A DNA stretch of 64,000 nt from Thioclava marina (lineage in GTDB: Bacteria; Pseudomonadota; Alphaproteobacteria; Rhodobacterales; Rhodobacteraceae): the NCBI RefSeq assembly GCF_002020135.1, contig NZ_MPZS01000002.1, positions 682,001 to 746,000 on the forward strand, in the 5' to 3' direction. Positions within the stretch are counted from its first letter, which is position 1. Every line of letters starts with the position of its first letter. The notes beneath the pieces were generated by a model. It was not told the DNA's origin. It was given only the letters and a program-made list of their open reading frames with translations, and did not search any database. Shown one piece after another: positions 16,660 to 26,169 of the stretch. The translations under genes were made by a program, and so were the position numbers.

Positions 16660-17715
16660 TCAGACCCAGCGCCCGATCGCCGTGACAGAGAGCGTGCAGC
16701 TGTCGCCCGCAGCGAAACTCGCACCGTTCGCCGCATAGAGCACCCCCCAGGCCCCGGCCGCGCTGCCGCCCTCGAAACCGGCAAAGGACACCGCGCCCGC
16801 CCCGATAGCGCTGCCCGCCGCGAGACTGTCCGCATCGAGCGCGATGCTCAACGCGGGTGTCGCCACGAAGGCTTGCGGGAACGACCAATAGACCTTGAGC
16901 GCCCAGTTCGCGTCATAGGCAAGGCCAAGGCTCTGCGTGCAGATCTGCGTGCCATCGGCGAAACGCACATATTCGCCCGAGGCATTCGTGCCCCGCTCGA
17001 TCACCGCGCCGCCCGTTTGCGAAACCGTCCCCACGATCGCCGAACCGCTCAGCGCGCCCTCGATCACAGCACCTTGCGCCATTACCGCGCGCCCCGTCGC
17101 GGCCTCTACGCGCAGCCCCTCGAACCAGCTCGCGCCATCCGCGCTCGTCTTGATCGCGAAATCGTCACCGCCCGCGATTCCCATCTCGGCGCGACCCGAC
17201 CAGTTCGACTGGAACAGCAGACTCGCCGTCTCGCCCACCGCCGCCTTGTTCACCTTCAGCTGATGGCCCGCGCCCGCATGGCTCAGCAGCGTCGCATCGG
17301 CCGAAACCGCCAGCCTGTTCGTTGTATCATAGCCCGTCGCGATCCCCACACCGTCGAGATTGGTCAGCGCGGGCAGCGGCAGCATGTCCCACGCCCCGCC
17401 CGCAAGCACCAGTTCCACACCCTCGTCGAGCACAAATGCCCGCCAGCCGTCGCGCGGCTCAAGGAATTGCCAAGCCTGCGCCGACCACAGCGCGAGCTTG
17501 CCGGCCTGCCCCGCCCAAGCTCCCGTCACGCCAGTCGGCAAAAGGTAGCGCGCGCCTTCGGCCGGTGCGAGCGGCGGCTCGGCCTGACTGCGTGAGAGCA
17601 CCGCGAGCTGCACCAGCGCATCGAGAATTTGCAGCGCTTCGTTATGGGTGACGTGTTTTTGCGCCTGGCTGCCGAGCATATAGGGCAGCGCGAGATTGGC
17701 CGAGAGATCAGACAT
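16660..17715 (-). CDS. DUF2793 domain protein, phage-tail/GTA-spike-like
   Basis: The start at 17715 gives MSDLSANLALPYMLGSQAQK followed by HVTHNEALQILDALVQL, the hallmark of DUF2793, a domain seen in phage tail and gene-transfer-agent-associated proteins of Rhodobacterales. The 351-residue protein is beta-rich after residue 120, with a repetitive GxVxxG pattern and a compact C-terminal segment ending in AIGRWV. No other phage or GTA gene is nearby, so this is an isolated copy. It may act as a surface or receptor-binding fibre; its place inside a capsule region is suggestive but unproven. Confidence 0.7.
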   Translation of the reverse strand: MSDLSANLALPYMLGSQAQKHVTHNEALQILDALVQLAVLSRSQAEPPLAPAEGARYLLPTGVTGAWAGQAGKLALWSAQAWQFLEPRDGWRAFVLDEGVELVLAGGAWDMLPLPALTNLDGVGIATGYDTTNRLAVSADATLLSHAGAGHQLKVNKAAVGETASLLFQSNWSGRAEMGIAGGDDFAIKTSADGASWFEGLRVEAATGRAVMAQGAVIEGALSGSAIVGTVSQTGGAVIERGTNASGEYVRFADGTQICTQSLGLAYDANWALKVYWSFPQAFVATPALSIALDADSLAAGSAIGAGAVSFAGFEGGSAAGAWGVLYAANGASFAAGDSCTLSVTAIGRWV

Positions 17716-17857
17716 CGAGAACTTCCTGCGCTGAGACGTTACGGGGCAGGACGATAGGCGGACAGGGTTAACAGATTTCGAGCGCGGCGCGCGCTGCCTT
17801 GCCCCCCTCTCCACCAACCCCTAGGTTCGGTACGATCACAGGTTCAGGACTTTCCCG

Positions 17858-19255
17858 ATGGCTCCCAAATTTGGCACCAGTGGCTTGCGCGGTCTCGTGA
17901 CCGAGCTGACTGCGGATCTCGTCACCGATTACACCCGCGCCTTTCTCGAAGCCTGCCCGACCGGCGGCGCGGTGCATGTGGGCTGGGATCTGCGCCCCTC
18001 CTCGCCTGCGATCGCCGAGATGGTGATTGCCGCGATCAGAGCGGCCGGGATCGAGGCGATCCGCGAAGGCGCCCTGCCCACCCCCGCGCTGGCACTGTCC
18101 TCGATGGGTACGGGGCACGCCGCGATCATGGTCACCGGAAGTCATATTCCCGCAGACCGCAACGGGCTGAAATTCTACGTTCCCGGGGGCGAAATCACCA
18201 AGGAAGACGAACGCGAAATCCTGATGCGTATCGGCCAGGACTGGGAGATTGCGCGCCAACCCGGCGCGCTGACCGAGGGTGCGCAGAGTGCTGCAAATTA
18301 CATCGCGCGCTATGTCTCAGGTTTCGGGACCGATGCGCTCGCCGGGATGCGCATCGGCATCTACGAGCACAGCTCGGTCGCGCGCGACATCCTCATCGCC
18401 GCCATCCAGCAGCTGGGTGCGCAGCCCGTGCCGCTCGCGCGGTCCGACATCTTCATCCCCGTCGATACCGAAGCCGTCGACCCCGCAACCCGCACCCGGC
18501 TCGCAACCTGGTGCGCCGAGCACGCACTCGATGCCCTGATTTCCACCGATGGCGATGCCGACCGGCCGATGGTCACCGACGAGACGGGAACGATCGTGCC
18601 CGGCGACGTCCTCGGTGCGCTCACCGCGCAGGCGCTCGGCGCGAAGATCCTCTGCACCCCGGTTTCATCCAACACGATGATCGATGCCATGCCCGAATTC
18701 GCGCGGATCGAGCGCACGAAGATAGGCTCTCCCTTCGTCATCGCCGCGATGGAAGCTGCGCTCGACGCAGACCCTCACGCCAGGGTCGTCGGCTTCGAAC
18801 CCAATGGCGGCTTCCTTCTCGGCTTCACGGCGCAAGGCCCCACTGGCCCGATCCCACCGCTTGCGACCCGCGATTGCCTCCTGCCGATCCTCGCGCCCCT
18901 TGTTACAGCAGCCCGCGACGGGGTCCGCCTTTCCGAACTCGTCTCGCGCCTTCCCGCGCGCTTCACCGCCGCCGACCGGCTCGCCGAGATCCCGACCGAC
19001 CGCTCCGCCGCGCTGATAGATGCGCTCGCCGCCGATCCGGCCGAACGCGCGCGTTTCTTCGACACGCTGGGGCCCACGGAGACGATCGACCGCACCGACG
19101 GCCTGCGCCTGCAATTCACCTCGGGCGAGATCGTTCACCTGCGCCCCTCGGGCAATGCCCCGGAGTGCCGCTGCTACGCCGAAGCCGATAGCCCCGCGCG
19201 TGCCCGCGCCCTTGTCGAACACCACCTCGCGAAGCTGCGTGACAGTCTGGGCTGA
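17858..19255 (+). CDS. Phosphohexomutase (phosphomannomutase/phosphoglucomutase family)
   Basis: This 465-residue member of the alpha-D-phosphohexomutase family starts MAPKFGTSGLRGLVTELT. The phosphoserine loop is VTGSHIPADRNGLKFY (most relatives have TASHNP), the Mg-binding loop is STDGDADRPMV, the sugar-binding loop GFEPNGGFLLGF (GEPSGH position), and the phosphate-binding loop RPSGNAPECRCYAE. Such enzymes interconvert hexose 6- and 1-phosphates, here probably giving mannose- or glucose-1-phosphate for nucleotide sugars. It is convergent with the RTX gene (2 bp apart) and lies between glycosyltransferase and capsule genes, supporting a role in polysaccharide supply. Exact sugar specificity cannot be read from sequence. 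Confidence 0.88.
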   Translation: MAPKFGTSGLRGLVTELTADLVTDYTRAFLEACPTGGAVHVGWDLRPSSPAIAEMVIAAIRAAGIEAIREGALPTPALALSSMGTGHAAIMVTGSHIPADRNGLKFYVPGGEITKEDEREILMRIGQDWEIARQPGALTEGAQSAANYIARYVSGFGTDALAGMRIGIYEHSSVARDILIAAIQQLGAQPVPLARSDIFIPVDTEAVDPATRTRLATWCAEHALDALISTDGDADRPMVTDETGTIVPGDVLGALTAQALGAKILCTPVSSNTMIDAMPEFARIERTKIGSPFVIAAMEAALDADPHARVVGFEPNGGFLLGFTAQGPTGPIPPLATRDCLLPILAPLVTAARDGVRLSELVSRLPARFTAADRLAEIPTDRSAALIDALAADPAERARFFDTLGPTETIDRTDGLRLQFTSGEIVHLRPSGNAPECRCYAEADSPARARALVEHHLAKLRDSLG

Positions 19256-19257
19256 GA

Positions 19258-21978
19258 TCACACATCGACCATCCCGTCGCCGATCCCGCTCAGATCGACA
19301 TCGACGAATTCGATCGTCACGCCGAGATCACTGAACAGCAGGTCGTCGCCCTGCTCGCTCATATGCGCGCGCACGTCGGCAGCCGAAGTGTAATTGAACC
19401 CCTCGAAACTCAGCTTGTCCCAGGGCTCGAGGTCGAGGACTACATGGTGGCCGTCCTCGCCCGCGCGGAAGACGAACTGATCAGCCATGATCCCGCCTTG
19501 CAGCAAGTTGTAGCCCGCGCCCCCATCGAGGACGTCCTCGAAGTCGAAGGAGCGGAACCAGTCGATCTGCGCCTGCGCACTCTGGGTGATCATTTCGGGG
19601 CTCTGTGCGAAAGAAGCCACGACCCGCTCGCGCGTATAAACGCCGCTGTCGAGTTGATCGAGCCACCAGGTCAACCCGCCGCTGTCGGGCGCACGGCCCA
19701 GAACGTTTTGATAGAGAAGCGAGATGAACCCCTCATCGTCCAGATTGCCATAGGTACCCAGGAATTCCGGCGAATTGACGAAACCCGTAACCATCTCGAG
19801 GAAGTCCATTCCTTCGGCCCGCATCTCGCTCCAATAGACCATTCCGCCCAGGTTCGGCTCACGCCCAAGCGTCGCCTGATAAAGCCGAAACACATCATCG
19901 GTGAAATCCGTCTGCGTGCTCACTCGCGACAGGCCCAATGTGTCAATCGCGGTGGCGTCACGAAATTCAGCGCTCTCCGAGAAGCCGACCACGACCTCCT
20001 CGCGGCTTTTCGTTCCCGCCTCGAGCTGATCGAGCCACCAGGTCAAACCGCCGTTGTCGGGGGGGCGGTCCAGCACGTTCTGATAAAGCAGCGTCAGAAA
20101 TTGGGTGTCGTTGGTATCCTGATAGAGCGTCTGGAACTCTGCCGAGTTGATGAAACCGTCGGCCACCTGTTGCAGGCTCAACGCGCCCGAGCCCAGAATA
20201 TCGGTCCAATAGGCGAGCCCCTTCGCGTCCGGCGCGCGGTCGAGCGTGGCTTGATAGACCCGGTAGATCTGCGCCGCGAACGGATCATAGCTGCGGTCGA
20301 TGCGCCCACCGTTGAGCAGGTCGTCGCCGCCCAGACCTTGCAGGATATCGGGCCCGTCATTGCCCACCAGCGTATCGTTGCCGCCGCGCCCGTCGATGAA
20401 ATCGGCTTGCTGCGTGCCTTCGGTATGAATGTTGCCGATCTCGGGCGGGGTGATCGTGCTGTGCCACATGTCGCGCAGATCGCCGATCGTGAAATCGTCT
20501 GAACTCAGGCTGCTGCCATCGGCGGACTGCACGAAGACCCGTTCATCCCCGATGCTGATTTCTGCCCCTGTGGCGGTCGATGTGATGTCGAGCGCATCCT
20601 TGCTGTAGAACCACGCCATGCCGGAGAGGTCGAGCCGGTCCGTCCCCGGCTCGTAATCCATGATCCAGTCAGTCTGCCCGTCTGCATCGAGCACGAAGAT
20701 ATCCGCGCCCGCCCCGCCCCAAAGCGAATCCGCGCCCGCCCCATCTTGCAGGATATCCGCCCCCTCTCCGCCGGTGATCCCGTCATTCCCCGAGCCACCC
20801 GAGATCAGGTCATTCGCAGAGGTTCCCACCGCCTGCCCGCCACCATCCGCCATTCGCAGCGCCAGTCCGGCCGGACCCAACTCGACCCGGAGCTGGGTAA
20901 TCCCGGTCCCCTGATCGCTCAGCGCCGGCGGCACATCCCCCACCACGAAGATATCGAGCCCGGTCGCATCCGCGATCATTTCGGCTGCGCGCGGATCGGC
21001 CAGCGCGGTGTCGATCCCGTCCGCAATCGTACCGATCTGCACCAGCCGCCCGCTCGGCAAGAGCGTCATCAGGCTCACCCCGTCATCGGCTCCGCCGGCG
21101 AGTACGTAGCTATGTGCCCCCATCTCGACCGAGTCGAGCGACGTCACCCCCTGGAAACGGGTCGACAGGTCGTCATTGACCTGATCGGCGACACTCATCG
21201 ACCCGCCCGGCCCGATTTCGACGACCGAGATCGAACTGGTTCCCGCCGCGCCGAGCAGCGCGAAAGCCTGTCCTCCCACCGTCACCGTTTCAATGGAGTT
21301 GGGCGTGTTGATATAAAGCCCGTCGCGCATGTCGATCCGCCCGGCTGGCGACAGCTGCCCGTCCGCGCCCAGAGCGAGACTCGTGAGACTGTTGTCATCG
21401 ACCGAGGCCGCAAGCAGGAAATGCTCCCCGTTGATCTCGACCGCGTCGAGCGCATGCACGTCATTGCTCTGCCAGAGCGCGCCGGAATTTCCCTGCGCGA
21501 TTTCCGAGATCTGCCCGCCCGAGCCGATCTCCCACACATGCAGCCCCGGACCTTGACTGAGAGCGCCTACGAGAAATTGCCGCCCCTCGAGCATGAGCGC
21601 CTCGATCGACAGGACCGGGCCGGGCGCGACATCTCCCGGCAAGGTGAAGACATCGCTGATCTTGCCGGTCGCTGGCTGCGGGCTCACCGCGCGAAACGCG
21701 CCCGAAGACGCCCCGGTGATCAGCAGCGCCGGGCTTCCATCAATGCTGATCTCGGTCAGCGCGCCCGCCGCATCCAGCCCCTCGGTCTCGAACAGATAGG
21801 CCGTATCCTTCAGGCTCAGCCCGCGTTCGGGCAGAAGCTGCTGGATGCCGCCGCCGGCGTTGGAAATCGTGTAGAGCTTGAGCGCGTCGGCCTCCTGCAC
21901 CAGAAGCAGATCGGAAATCGACGCCATGAACCCGTCGGGCCCGTCGTTCTTCGTCGCAATCGGCGTGATCTCCACCAT
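19258..21978 (-). CDS. Large RTX-type secreted protein with DUF4214 repeats
   Basis: The 906-residue protein starts at the ATG at 21978 (MVEITPIATKND), with AGAGGATC upstream. Residues 1-385 are a repetitive beta-propeller-like region (repeated VEIGPGG / LGADGQL turns). Calcium-binding nonapeptides (GGSGNDGITGGEGADIL; GGNDTLVGNDGPDIL) lie near 390-430 and 524-560. Four DUF4214-type units at about 563-810 repeat YQxxLxRxPDxxGLxxW...SxEF. A last degenerate GGAGYNLLQGG unit is near 815. It has no signal peptide and no cysteine, as expected of a type I secretion substrate. Neighbouring capsule genes suggest a surface or extracellular matrix role. No dedicated transporter is adjacent. Confidence 0.88.
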   Translation of the reverse strand: MVEITPIATKNDGPDGFMASISDLLLVQEADALKLYTISNAGGGIQQLLPERGLSLKDTAYLFETEGLDAAGALTEISIDGSPALLITGASSGAFRAVSPQPATGKISDVFTLPGDVAPGPVLSIEALMLEGRQFLVGALSQGPGLHVWEIGSGGQISEIAQGNSGALWQSNDVHALDAVEINGEHFLLAASVDDNSLTSLALGADGQLSPAGRIDMRDGLYINTPNSIETVTVGGQAFALLGAAGTSSISVVEIGPGGSMSVADQVNDDLSTRFQGVTSLDSVEMGAHSYVLAGGADDGVSLMTLLPSGRLVQIGTIADGIDTALADPRAAEMIADATGLDIFVVGDVPPALSDQGTGITQLRVELGPAGLALRMADGGGQAVGTSANDLISGGSGNDGITGGEGADILQDGAGADSLWGGAGADIFVLDADGQTDWIMDYEPGTDRLDLSGMAWFYSKDALDITSTATGAEISIGDERVFVQSADGSSLSSDDFTIGDLRDMWHSTITPPEIGNIHTEGTQQADFIDGRGGNDTLVGNDGPDILQGLGGDDLLNGGRIDRSYDPFAAQIYRVYQATLDRAPDAKGLAYWTDILGSGALSLQQVADGFINSAEFQTLYQDTNDTQFLTLLYQNVLDRPPDNGGLTWWLDQLEAGTKSREEVVVGFSESAEFRDATAIDTLGLSRVSTQTDFTDDVFRLYQATLGREPNLGGMVYWSEMRAEGMDFLEMVTGFVNSPEFLGTYGNLDDEGFISLLYQNVLGRAPDSGGLTWWLDQLDSGVYTRERVVASFAQSPEMITQSAQAQIDWFRSFDFEDVLDGGAGYNLLQGGIMADQFVFRAGEDGHHVVLDLEPWDKLSFEGFNYTSAADVRAHMSEQGDDLLFSDLGVTIEFVDVDLSGIGDGMVDV

Positions 21979-22123
21979 GATCCTCTCAGCTCTCCCCGAA
22001 AGAGATTTCATCGTCACTTGGTGAAATTCTCTCTGAGCGGATTAAGGAAAGCCTTGCTGAAACCCGGCGGAAATGTGGAAAAACCTTCGCTTTCTATTCA
22101 AACCCGACGCAGAAAGAACCCGA

Positions 22124-22792
22124 TCAGGCCGAGGCGGTCTGCGCCAGGTTGCGTTCGTGACAGGCGATCGCCGCCTCGACATCGTCGAAAAACTCCAACC
22201 GCCCATTTTCGAGTACGGCCGCCGCGTCGCACAGCTCGCGCACCTGGCCCATCGAATGGCTCACCATGATCGCTCCCGCATGGGCCATCCGCGCGCGGAA
22301 CAGTTCTGCGCTGCGTTCGCGAAACGCGCCGTCGCCCACCGCTGTGATCTCATCCACGAGATAGGTGTCGAAGGCGATTCCCATCGAGACCGCGAAAGCC
22401 AACCGCGATCGCATCCCCGCCGAATAGGTGCGCAGCGGCATCCGGAGATGGCCGCCGAGGCCCGCGAAGCCCTCGACAAACGCAACCAGCTCGTCGGTAT
22501 CGACGCCGTAGACCCGCCCGATGAAGCGACAATTCTGCGCGCCCGTCAGATCGTGGTGAAACGAGCCTGCGAAGCCCACCGGGAAAGAGACCGAGCCGCG
22601 TGTGATCACCCGGCCGCGATCCGGATTGAGCGTGCCCGCGATCATCTGCAAAAGGGTCGATTTCCCGGCACCATTTCGCCCAAGCAGGGCGACCACGCGG
22701 CGGCTGGGGAAACGCGCGCACAGATCGCGCGCGACGATCTTGGTTCCCCCATTGATCCGGTAGGATTTACTCAGATTGTGCAAGCGGATCAT
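22124..22792 (-). CDS. kpsT: Capsule polysaccharide export ABC transporter, ATP-binding protein (KpsT-like)
   Basis: This 222-residue ATPase energises export of a capsular polysaccharide across the inner membrane with KpsM. Visible motifs are Walker A LLGRNGAGKSTLLQ, signature YSAGMRSRLAFA, Walker B FDTYLVDEI and the switch histidine in MVSHSMGQVRELC. The signature YSAGM in place of LSGGQ and the short length are typical of KpsT/Wzt-type polysaccharide exporters. It lies 9 bp after kpsE on the same strand, so the two form an operon. Confidence 0.93.
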   Translation of the reverse strand: MIRLHNLSKSYRINGGTKIVARDLCARFPSRRVVALLGRNGAGKSTLLQMIAGTLNPDRGRVITRGSVSFPVGFAGSFHHDLTGAQNCRFIGRVYGVDTDELVAFVEGFAGLGGHLRMPLRTYSAGMRSRLAFAVSMGIAFDTYLVDEITAVGDGAFRERSAELFRARMAHAGAIMVSHSMGQVRELCDAAAVLENGRLEFFDDVEAAIACHERNLAQTASA

Positions 22793-22801
22793 CGGCCGTC
22801 C

Positions 22802-24100
22802 TCAGCGCCGGTCGCGAACCGAATAGCCCGCGAGCGTACCGATCGCCCAGAGCAGAAACAGCGTCCCCGCGACCATCACGAACAGTACGACGCGCCTTGG
22901 ATGTTCCGCACTCTCGGCCAATGTTGGCTCCATATAAGCCGCGAGATACCGGCTCTTGCGCCGTGCTTCGGCCGCTGCCGCATCGTAATTTGCCAGCGTC
23001 GCGGCATAGGCACGCTCGGCAAAGTCGCGCTCCGCCATCAACCGCTCGAACTCACCAACGATATCGGCATAGGCCTGATCACCCTGATCGCCCTGCCCTA
23101 TGCCGAGCTTTTCACGCTCCGCCCGGATCCGCTCCTCGATCACCGCCAGCCGCCGCTCGGCGTGCTTGAGCCGAGGATCGGAGACGTTGCGCACCGTGTC
23201 GCGCAGCAGGTCGATATCGATCATCACCTGTGCCTGCTGCTCCTCGAGCGTACCAAGCACCCCGGCCTGGCTTTGCAGGTCCATCTCCGGCGAAATCAGT
23301 TGGTGGGTGTTGCGAAAGCCGGTCAGCTTCATTCTCGCGGCGCTCAATCGCGCCTCGGCGCGCTCCAGCTCGCCGCGCGCATGGGCAATCGCATCCTCGC
23401 GCGCGATCGCACTCAGCTGGTTGATCATGTCCGAGCTGCGCGCCAGAAGCGCCTGCGAGATGCGCTGCGCATCCGTCGGATCGAAGGCGCGCACCTCGAT
23501 GTCGAGAAGCCCCGCCCCGGCACCATGACTGACCCGCACCATCCGGCCCCAATACGCGGCCAGATCCTCGAGTGCGGCATCGGGGGCGAGACCGAAGACG
23601 TAATCACCCCGCGTCCGCGACCAGATCGCGCGCAGGTCAAGCGCGGCATCGAGCTCGGCTACAAGGGTCGGGCTCTGGATGAAGGCATAAAGAATGTCGG
23701 TATCGCTCGAACTGCTGCCCGAAAGGCTCGATAACCCGCCCAGAAGATCGACCGTTGGCCCCGCCTCCTCGCGCTGCACGGTAAATCCCAGCCGCGAGAC
23801 GAATTGATCCGCAGCCCGCCCCCAGAGATAGGCTGCGGAACCCAGTGCCGGGGCCAGCACGAACAGCAGGAAACTGAGCGCGACCACCGTATGACGCAAC
23901 CGCCAACCTCCGTGCCGCGCTGGATCCGGCAGCGCCTTGACGCCGGGAGCGGAGGGTTCGATCCGACGGGCAGGAACGGGAGGAGACTCGACCGGCGCCA
24001 CATCCGCGCGGCTCCCGTGCAGAGATTGCACCTTTGCCGTCTCCGCAATCTCGCCATTCTTAGCGTTTTCTTTAGCCAGAGCCCTCAAGATCGCCTCCAT
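22802..24100 (-). CDS. kpsE: Capsule polysaccharide export inner-membrane protein (KpsE-like)
   Basis: The 432-residue protein has one membrane helix near residues 70-92 (TVVALSFLLFVLAPALGSAA) and a second at the C-terminus (VVLFVMVAGTLFLLWAIGTL), with a long periplasmic coiled coil between them (about 220-370). This is the topology of polysaccharide co-polymerase/KpsE proteins, which link the inner-membrane ABC exporter to the outer-membrane channel. The cytoplasmic N-terminus of about 65 residues is longer than usual and proline-rich. It is co-transcribed with kpsT and divergent from kpsM. Confidence 0.9.
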   Translation of the reverse strand: MEAILRALAKENAKNGEIAETAKVQSLHGSRADVAPVESPPVPARRIEPSAPGVKALPDPARHGGWRLRHTVVALSFLLFVLAPALGSAAYLWGRAADQFVSRLGFTVQREEAGPTVDLLGGLSSLSGSSSSDTDILYAFIQSPTLVAELDAALDLRAIWSRTRGDYVFGLAPDAALEDLAAYWGRMVRVSHGAGAGLLDIEVRAFDPTDAQRISQALLARSSDMINQLSAIAREDAIAHARGELERAEARLSAARMKLTGFRNTHQLISPEMDLQSQAGVLGTLEEQQAQVMIDIDLLRDTVRNVSDPRLKHAERRLAVIEERIRAEREKLGIGQGDQGDQAYADIVGEFERLMAERDFAERAYAATLANYDAAAAEARRKSRYLAAYMEPTLAESAEHPRRVVLFVMVAGTLFLLWAIGTLAGYSVRDRR

Positions 24101-24175
24101 ATCCGGTCACCCGCCGAACCCTCTGAGGCCATCTAACGGGAGCGGACTTGCATTTTGGTTAAGGAAGCTCAGAGC

Positions 24176-24979
24176 ATGTCATTCAACGCGCCCCCCGCCC
24201 AAGCGCCCCGCGCGCGCTCCCTGCCGGGGCTGCGCGCGATCTGGGCGCTGATCCTTCGCGAGATGTCTTCGAGCTACGGGCGCTCTCCGGGCGGCTATCT
24301 GTGGGCTTTCCTCGAGCCCCTTGGCGGCATTGCGCTTCTGACGCTGGTCTTCTCGTTCACCTTCCACGCGCCACCCCTGGGCTCGAGCTTCGCGCTCTTC
24401 TACGCGACGGGCCTCCTGCCCTTCATGCTGTTTTCCGACGTGCAGGCGAAGATCGCCCATGCACTGATCTATTCGCGCGCGCTTCTGGCCTATCCGGCGG
24501 TGAGCTTCCTCGACGCGCTGATCGCGCGCTTCCTCCTCAACACGCTGACGAAATTGCTCGTCTCCTACGCCGTGCTTGCAGGATGCCTGCTCCTGCTCGA
24601 CACCGGCGCTCGTCCTGATCTCGCGCGCATCCTCGAGGCCTACGGGCTGGGCGCGCTGCTCGCACTCGGGGTTGGCGTGCTCAACTGCTATCTCTTCATC
24701 CGCTTCCCTGTCTGGGCGTATGGCTGGTCGATCCTGATGCGGCCGATGTTCATCGTATCGGGCGTCTTTTTCCTGATCGACCACCTGCCGGAGCCCATTG
24801 CACGCCTGCTCTGGTTCAACCCGCTCGTGCATGTGATCGGGCGGCTGCGCGAAGGGATCTACGGCGGCTACCGGCCCGACTATCTCTCGCCATCCTATGT
24901 TGCAGGCGTCTCGCTGATCTGCCTCGCGCTCGGTCTCGCACTCCTGCGCAAAAGCTATCGCGATCTGCTTGCCCGCTAG
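24176..24979 (+). CDS. kpsM: Capsule polysaccharide export ABC transporter, permease (KpsM-like)
   Basis: The 267-residue ABC-2 permease has six membrane segments and starts MSFNAPPAQAPRARSLPGLR at the ATG at 24176, with AAGGAAG 8-10 bases upstream; the frame is open to a TTG at 24155. The amphipathic ALILREMSSSYGRSPGGYLW segment ahead of the first helix, and LIDHLPEPIARLLWFNPLVH later, are characteristic of KpsM/Wzm exporters. It is transcribed divergently from kpsE-kpsT across a 75-bp gap, unlike the usual single operon, so a shared control region is likely. Confidence 0.93.
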   Translation: MSFNAPPAQAPRARSLPGLRAIWALILREMSSSYGRSPGGYLWAFLEPLGGIALLTLVFSFTFHAPPLGSSFALFYATGLLPFMLFSDVQAKIAHALIYSRALLAYPAVSFLDALIARFLLNTLTKLLVSYAVLAGCLLLLDTGARPDLARILEAYGLGALLALGVGVLNCYLFIRFPVWAYGWSILMRPMFIVSGVFFLIDHLPEPIARLLWFNPLVHVIGRLREGIYGGYRPDYLSPSYVAGVSLICLALGLALLRKSYRDLLAR

Positions 24980-26169
24980 GCTGCCATGTCCTCGACCCGG
25001 GCGATCCGCGCGTCGAGACGTTGCATCCCTCCCCAGGCCCAGCGCTGCCGGGCACGCCGGTCGAGCGCGATCAAGCGCTGCAACAAACCGGTCGCGACCG
25101 CATCCCAGTCCGACAACGGCGCCGCGAGGCGGGGCCGGTCAGGAATTCCCGGCGGGGGGAGCCCATTTGCAAGGCTCGCCCGAGCGCATCCCGCGACGAG
25201 AGCCTCGATCAGTTGCACGAGCTCTGCGCGGTCATCGAGAGGCGTGGGGCCTGTTTCGATTTCGGGAAGATAGGGACAGTCTTCTTGCCAAAGCGGATCA
25301 CAAAGCAGCTGCCGCACCACCCCTTCGGGCAAACAACGCTCAAGCACACCGCGATTTTCGCGCGTGAGTGTTGCGATCCGAGGCAGGTGATGGGGCGCGA
25401 TCGCCCAGGCACGGCGCGCGGGGCGCGGACACCAACGCTGGATGATGAACTCAAGCGCCGCATCGTGACCCGTGCGGCGAAACTGCCGATTGCGGAGCAA
25501 AAAACCGACCAGCGCGGGCGATGCAGCCCCGTGGCGCGGCCCCTCCAGCGCGAGATCGCTCGCGATCCGCACCTTGAAATCCTGCAGCACATTGCCGGTC
25601 GCCACATCCAACGTGACATTCGGGATCTCCGACCAGCGTCGCAGGTTCATGCCGAAACTGTAGGACAGCTGCCGCTGGCGCACCCAATCGTCGAAACACG
25701 GGCGCGTCCACACTCCCCATTGCCAGAATGCGGCATTGAGCCAAGGCAAGGGCGGGCGCAAATAGGCAATGACCTGAACCGGTGGAAATCCCATGGCGCC
25801 GAGTGCTTGCGCGAAGCGTTCGGGATGGCGGATCCAGCCCTCGCTCGACATGATCGGCAGGTAGCCATCGCGACGACCTTGCGCAATTTCCAAGCCGATC
25901 GCATGGAACAGGGCCGAGCCGGACACCTGCCTGCCGAGATCGGGCCAGGATTGGTAGCCATAGGGCGACCAGGCGGCGAGCTGGCGCAGCATCGAACCGT
26001 GCAACCGCATCACGCGCCCCCTGATTTCCAGCATGGCGCTGTAGCGCAACGAGCGCCCCTGTGCCCCGGTCAGATCCGGTCGCGCGCTCAGAACCGTCTG
26101 CAGCGCCGAACTGCCGCATTTCGGCGCACCGATATGCAAGACCGCAGCCCTGTCCCCGAAAGCGCTCAT
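24976..26169 (-). CDS. Sulfotransferase-like P-loop protein
   Basis: The 397-residue protein starts MSAFGDRAAVLHIGAPKCGS; the HIGAPKCGSSALQ loop resembles the 5'-phosphosulfate-binding loop of PAPS-dependent sulfotransferases. A 3'-phosphate-binding serine could lie in LPIMSSEGWIRHPERFAQ, followed by VQVIAYLRPPLPWLN. The start is supported by a 4-bp ATGA overlap with the preceding glycosyltransferase, implying coupled translation. A role in sulfating the exported polysaccharide is a reasonable inference. The C-terminal 120 residues are not recognisable. It converges on kpsM with a 4-bp overlap. Confidence 0.72.
   Translation of the reverse strand: MSAFGDRAAVLHIGAPKCGSSALQTVLSARPDLTGAQGRSLRYSAMLEIRGRVMRLHGSMLRQLAAWSPYGYQSWPDLGRQVSGSALFHAIGLEIAQGRRDGYLPIMSSEGWIRHPERFAQALGAMGFPPVQVIAYLRPPLPWLNAAFWQWGVWTRPCFDDWVRQRQLSYSFGMNLRRWSEIPNVTLDVATGNVLQDFKVRIASDLALEGPRHGAASPALVGFLLRNRQFRRTGHDAALEFIIQRWCPRPARRAWAIAPHHLPRIATLTRENRGVLERCLPEGVVRQLLCDPLWQEDCPYLPEIETGPTPLDDRAELVQLIEALVAGCARASLANGLPPPGIPDRPRLAAPLSDWDAVATGLLQRLIALDRRARQRWAWGGMQRLDARIARVEDMAA

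Noticed and set aside
16660-17715. A gene transfer agent or prophage
   Set aside because: Only one DUF2793 gene is present; no capsid, portal, terminase or tail genes are nearby.
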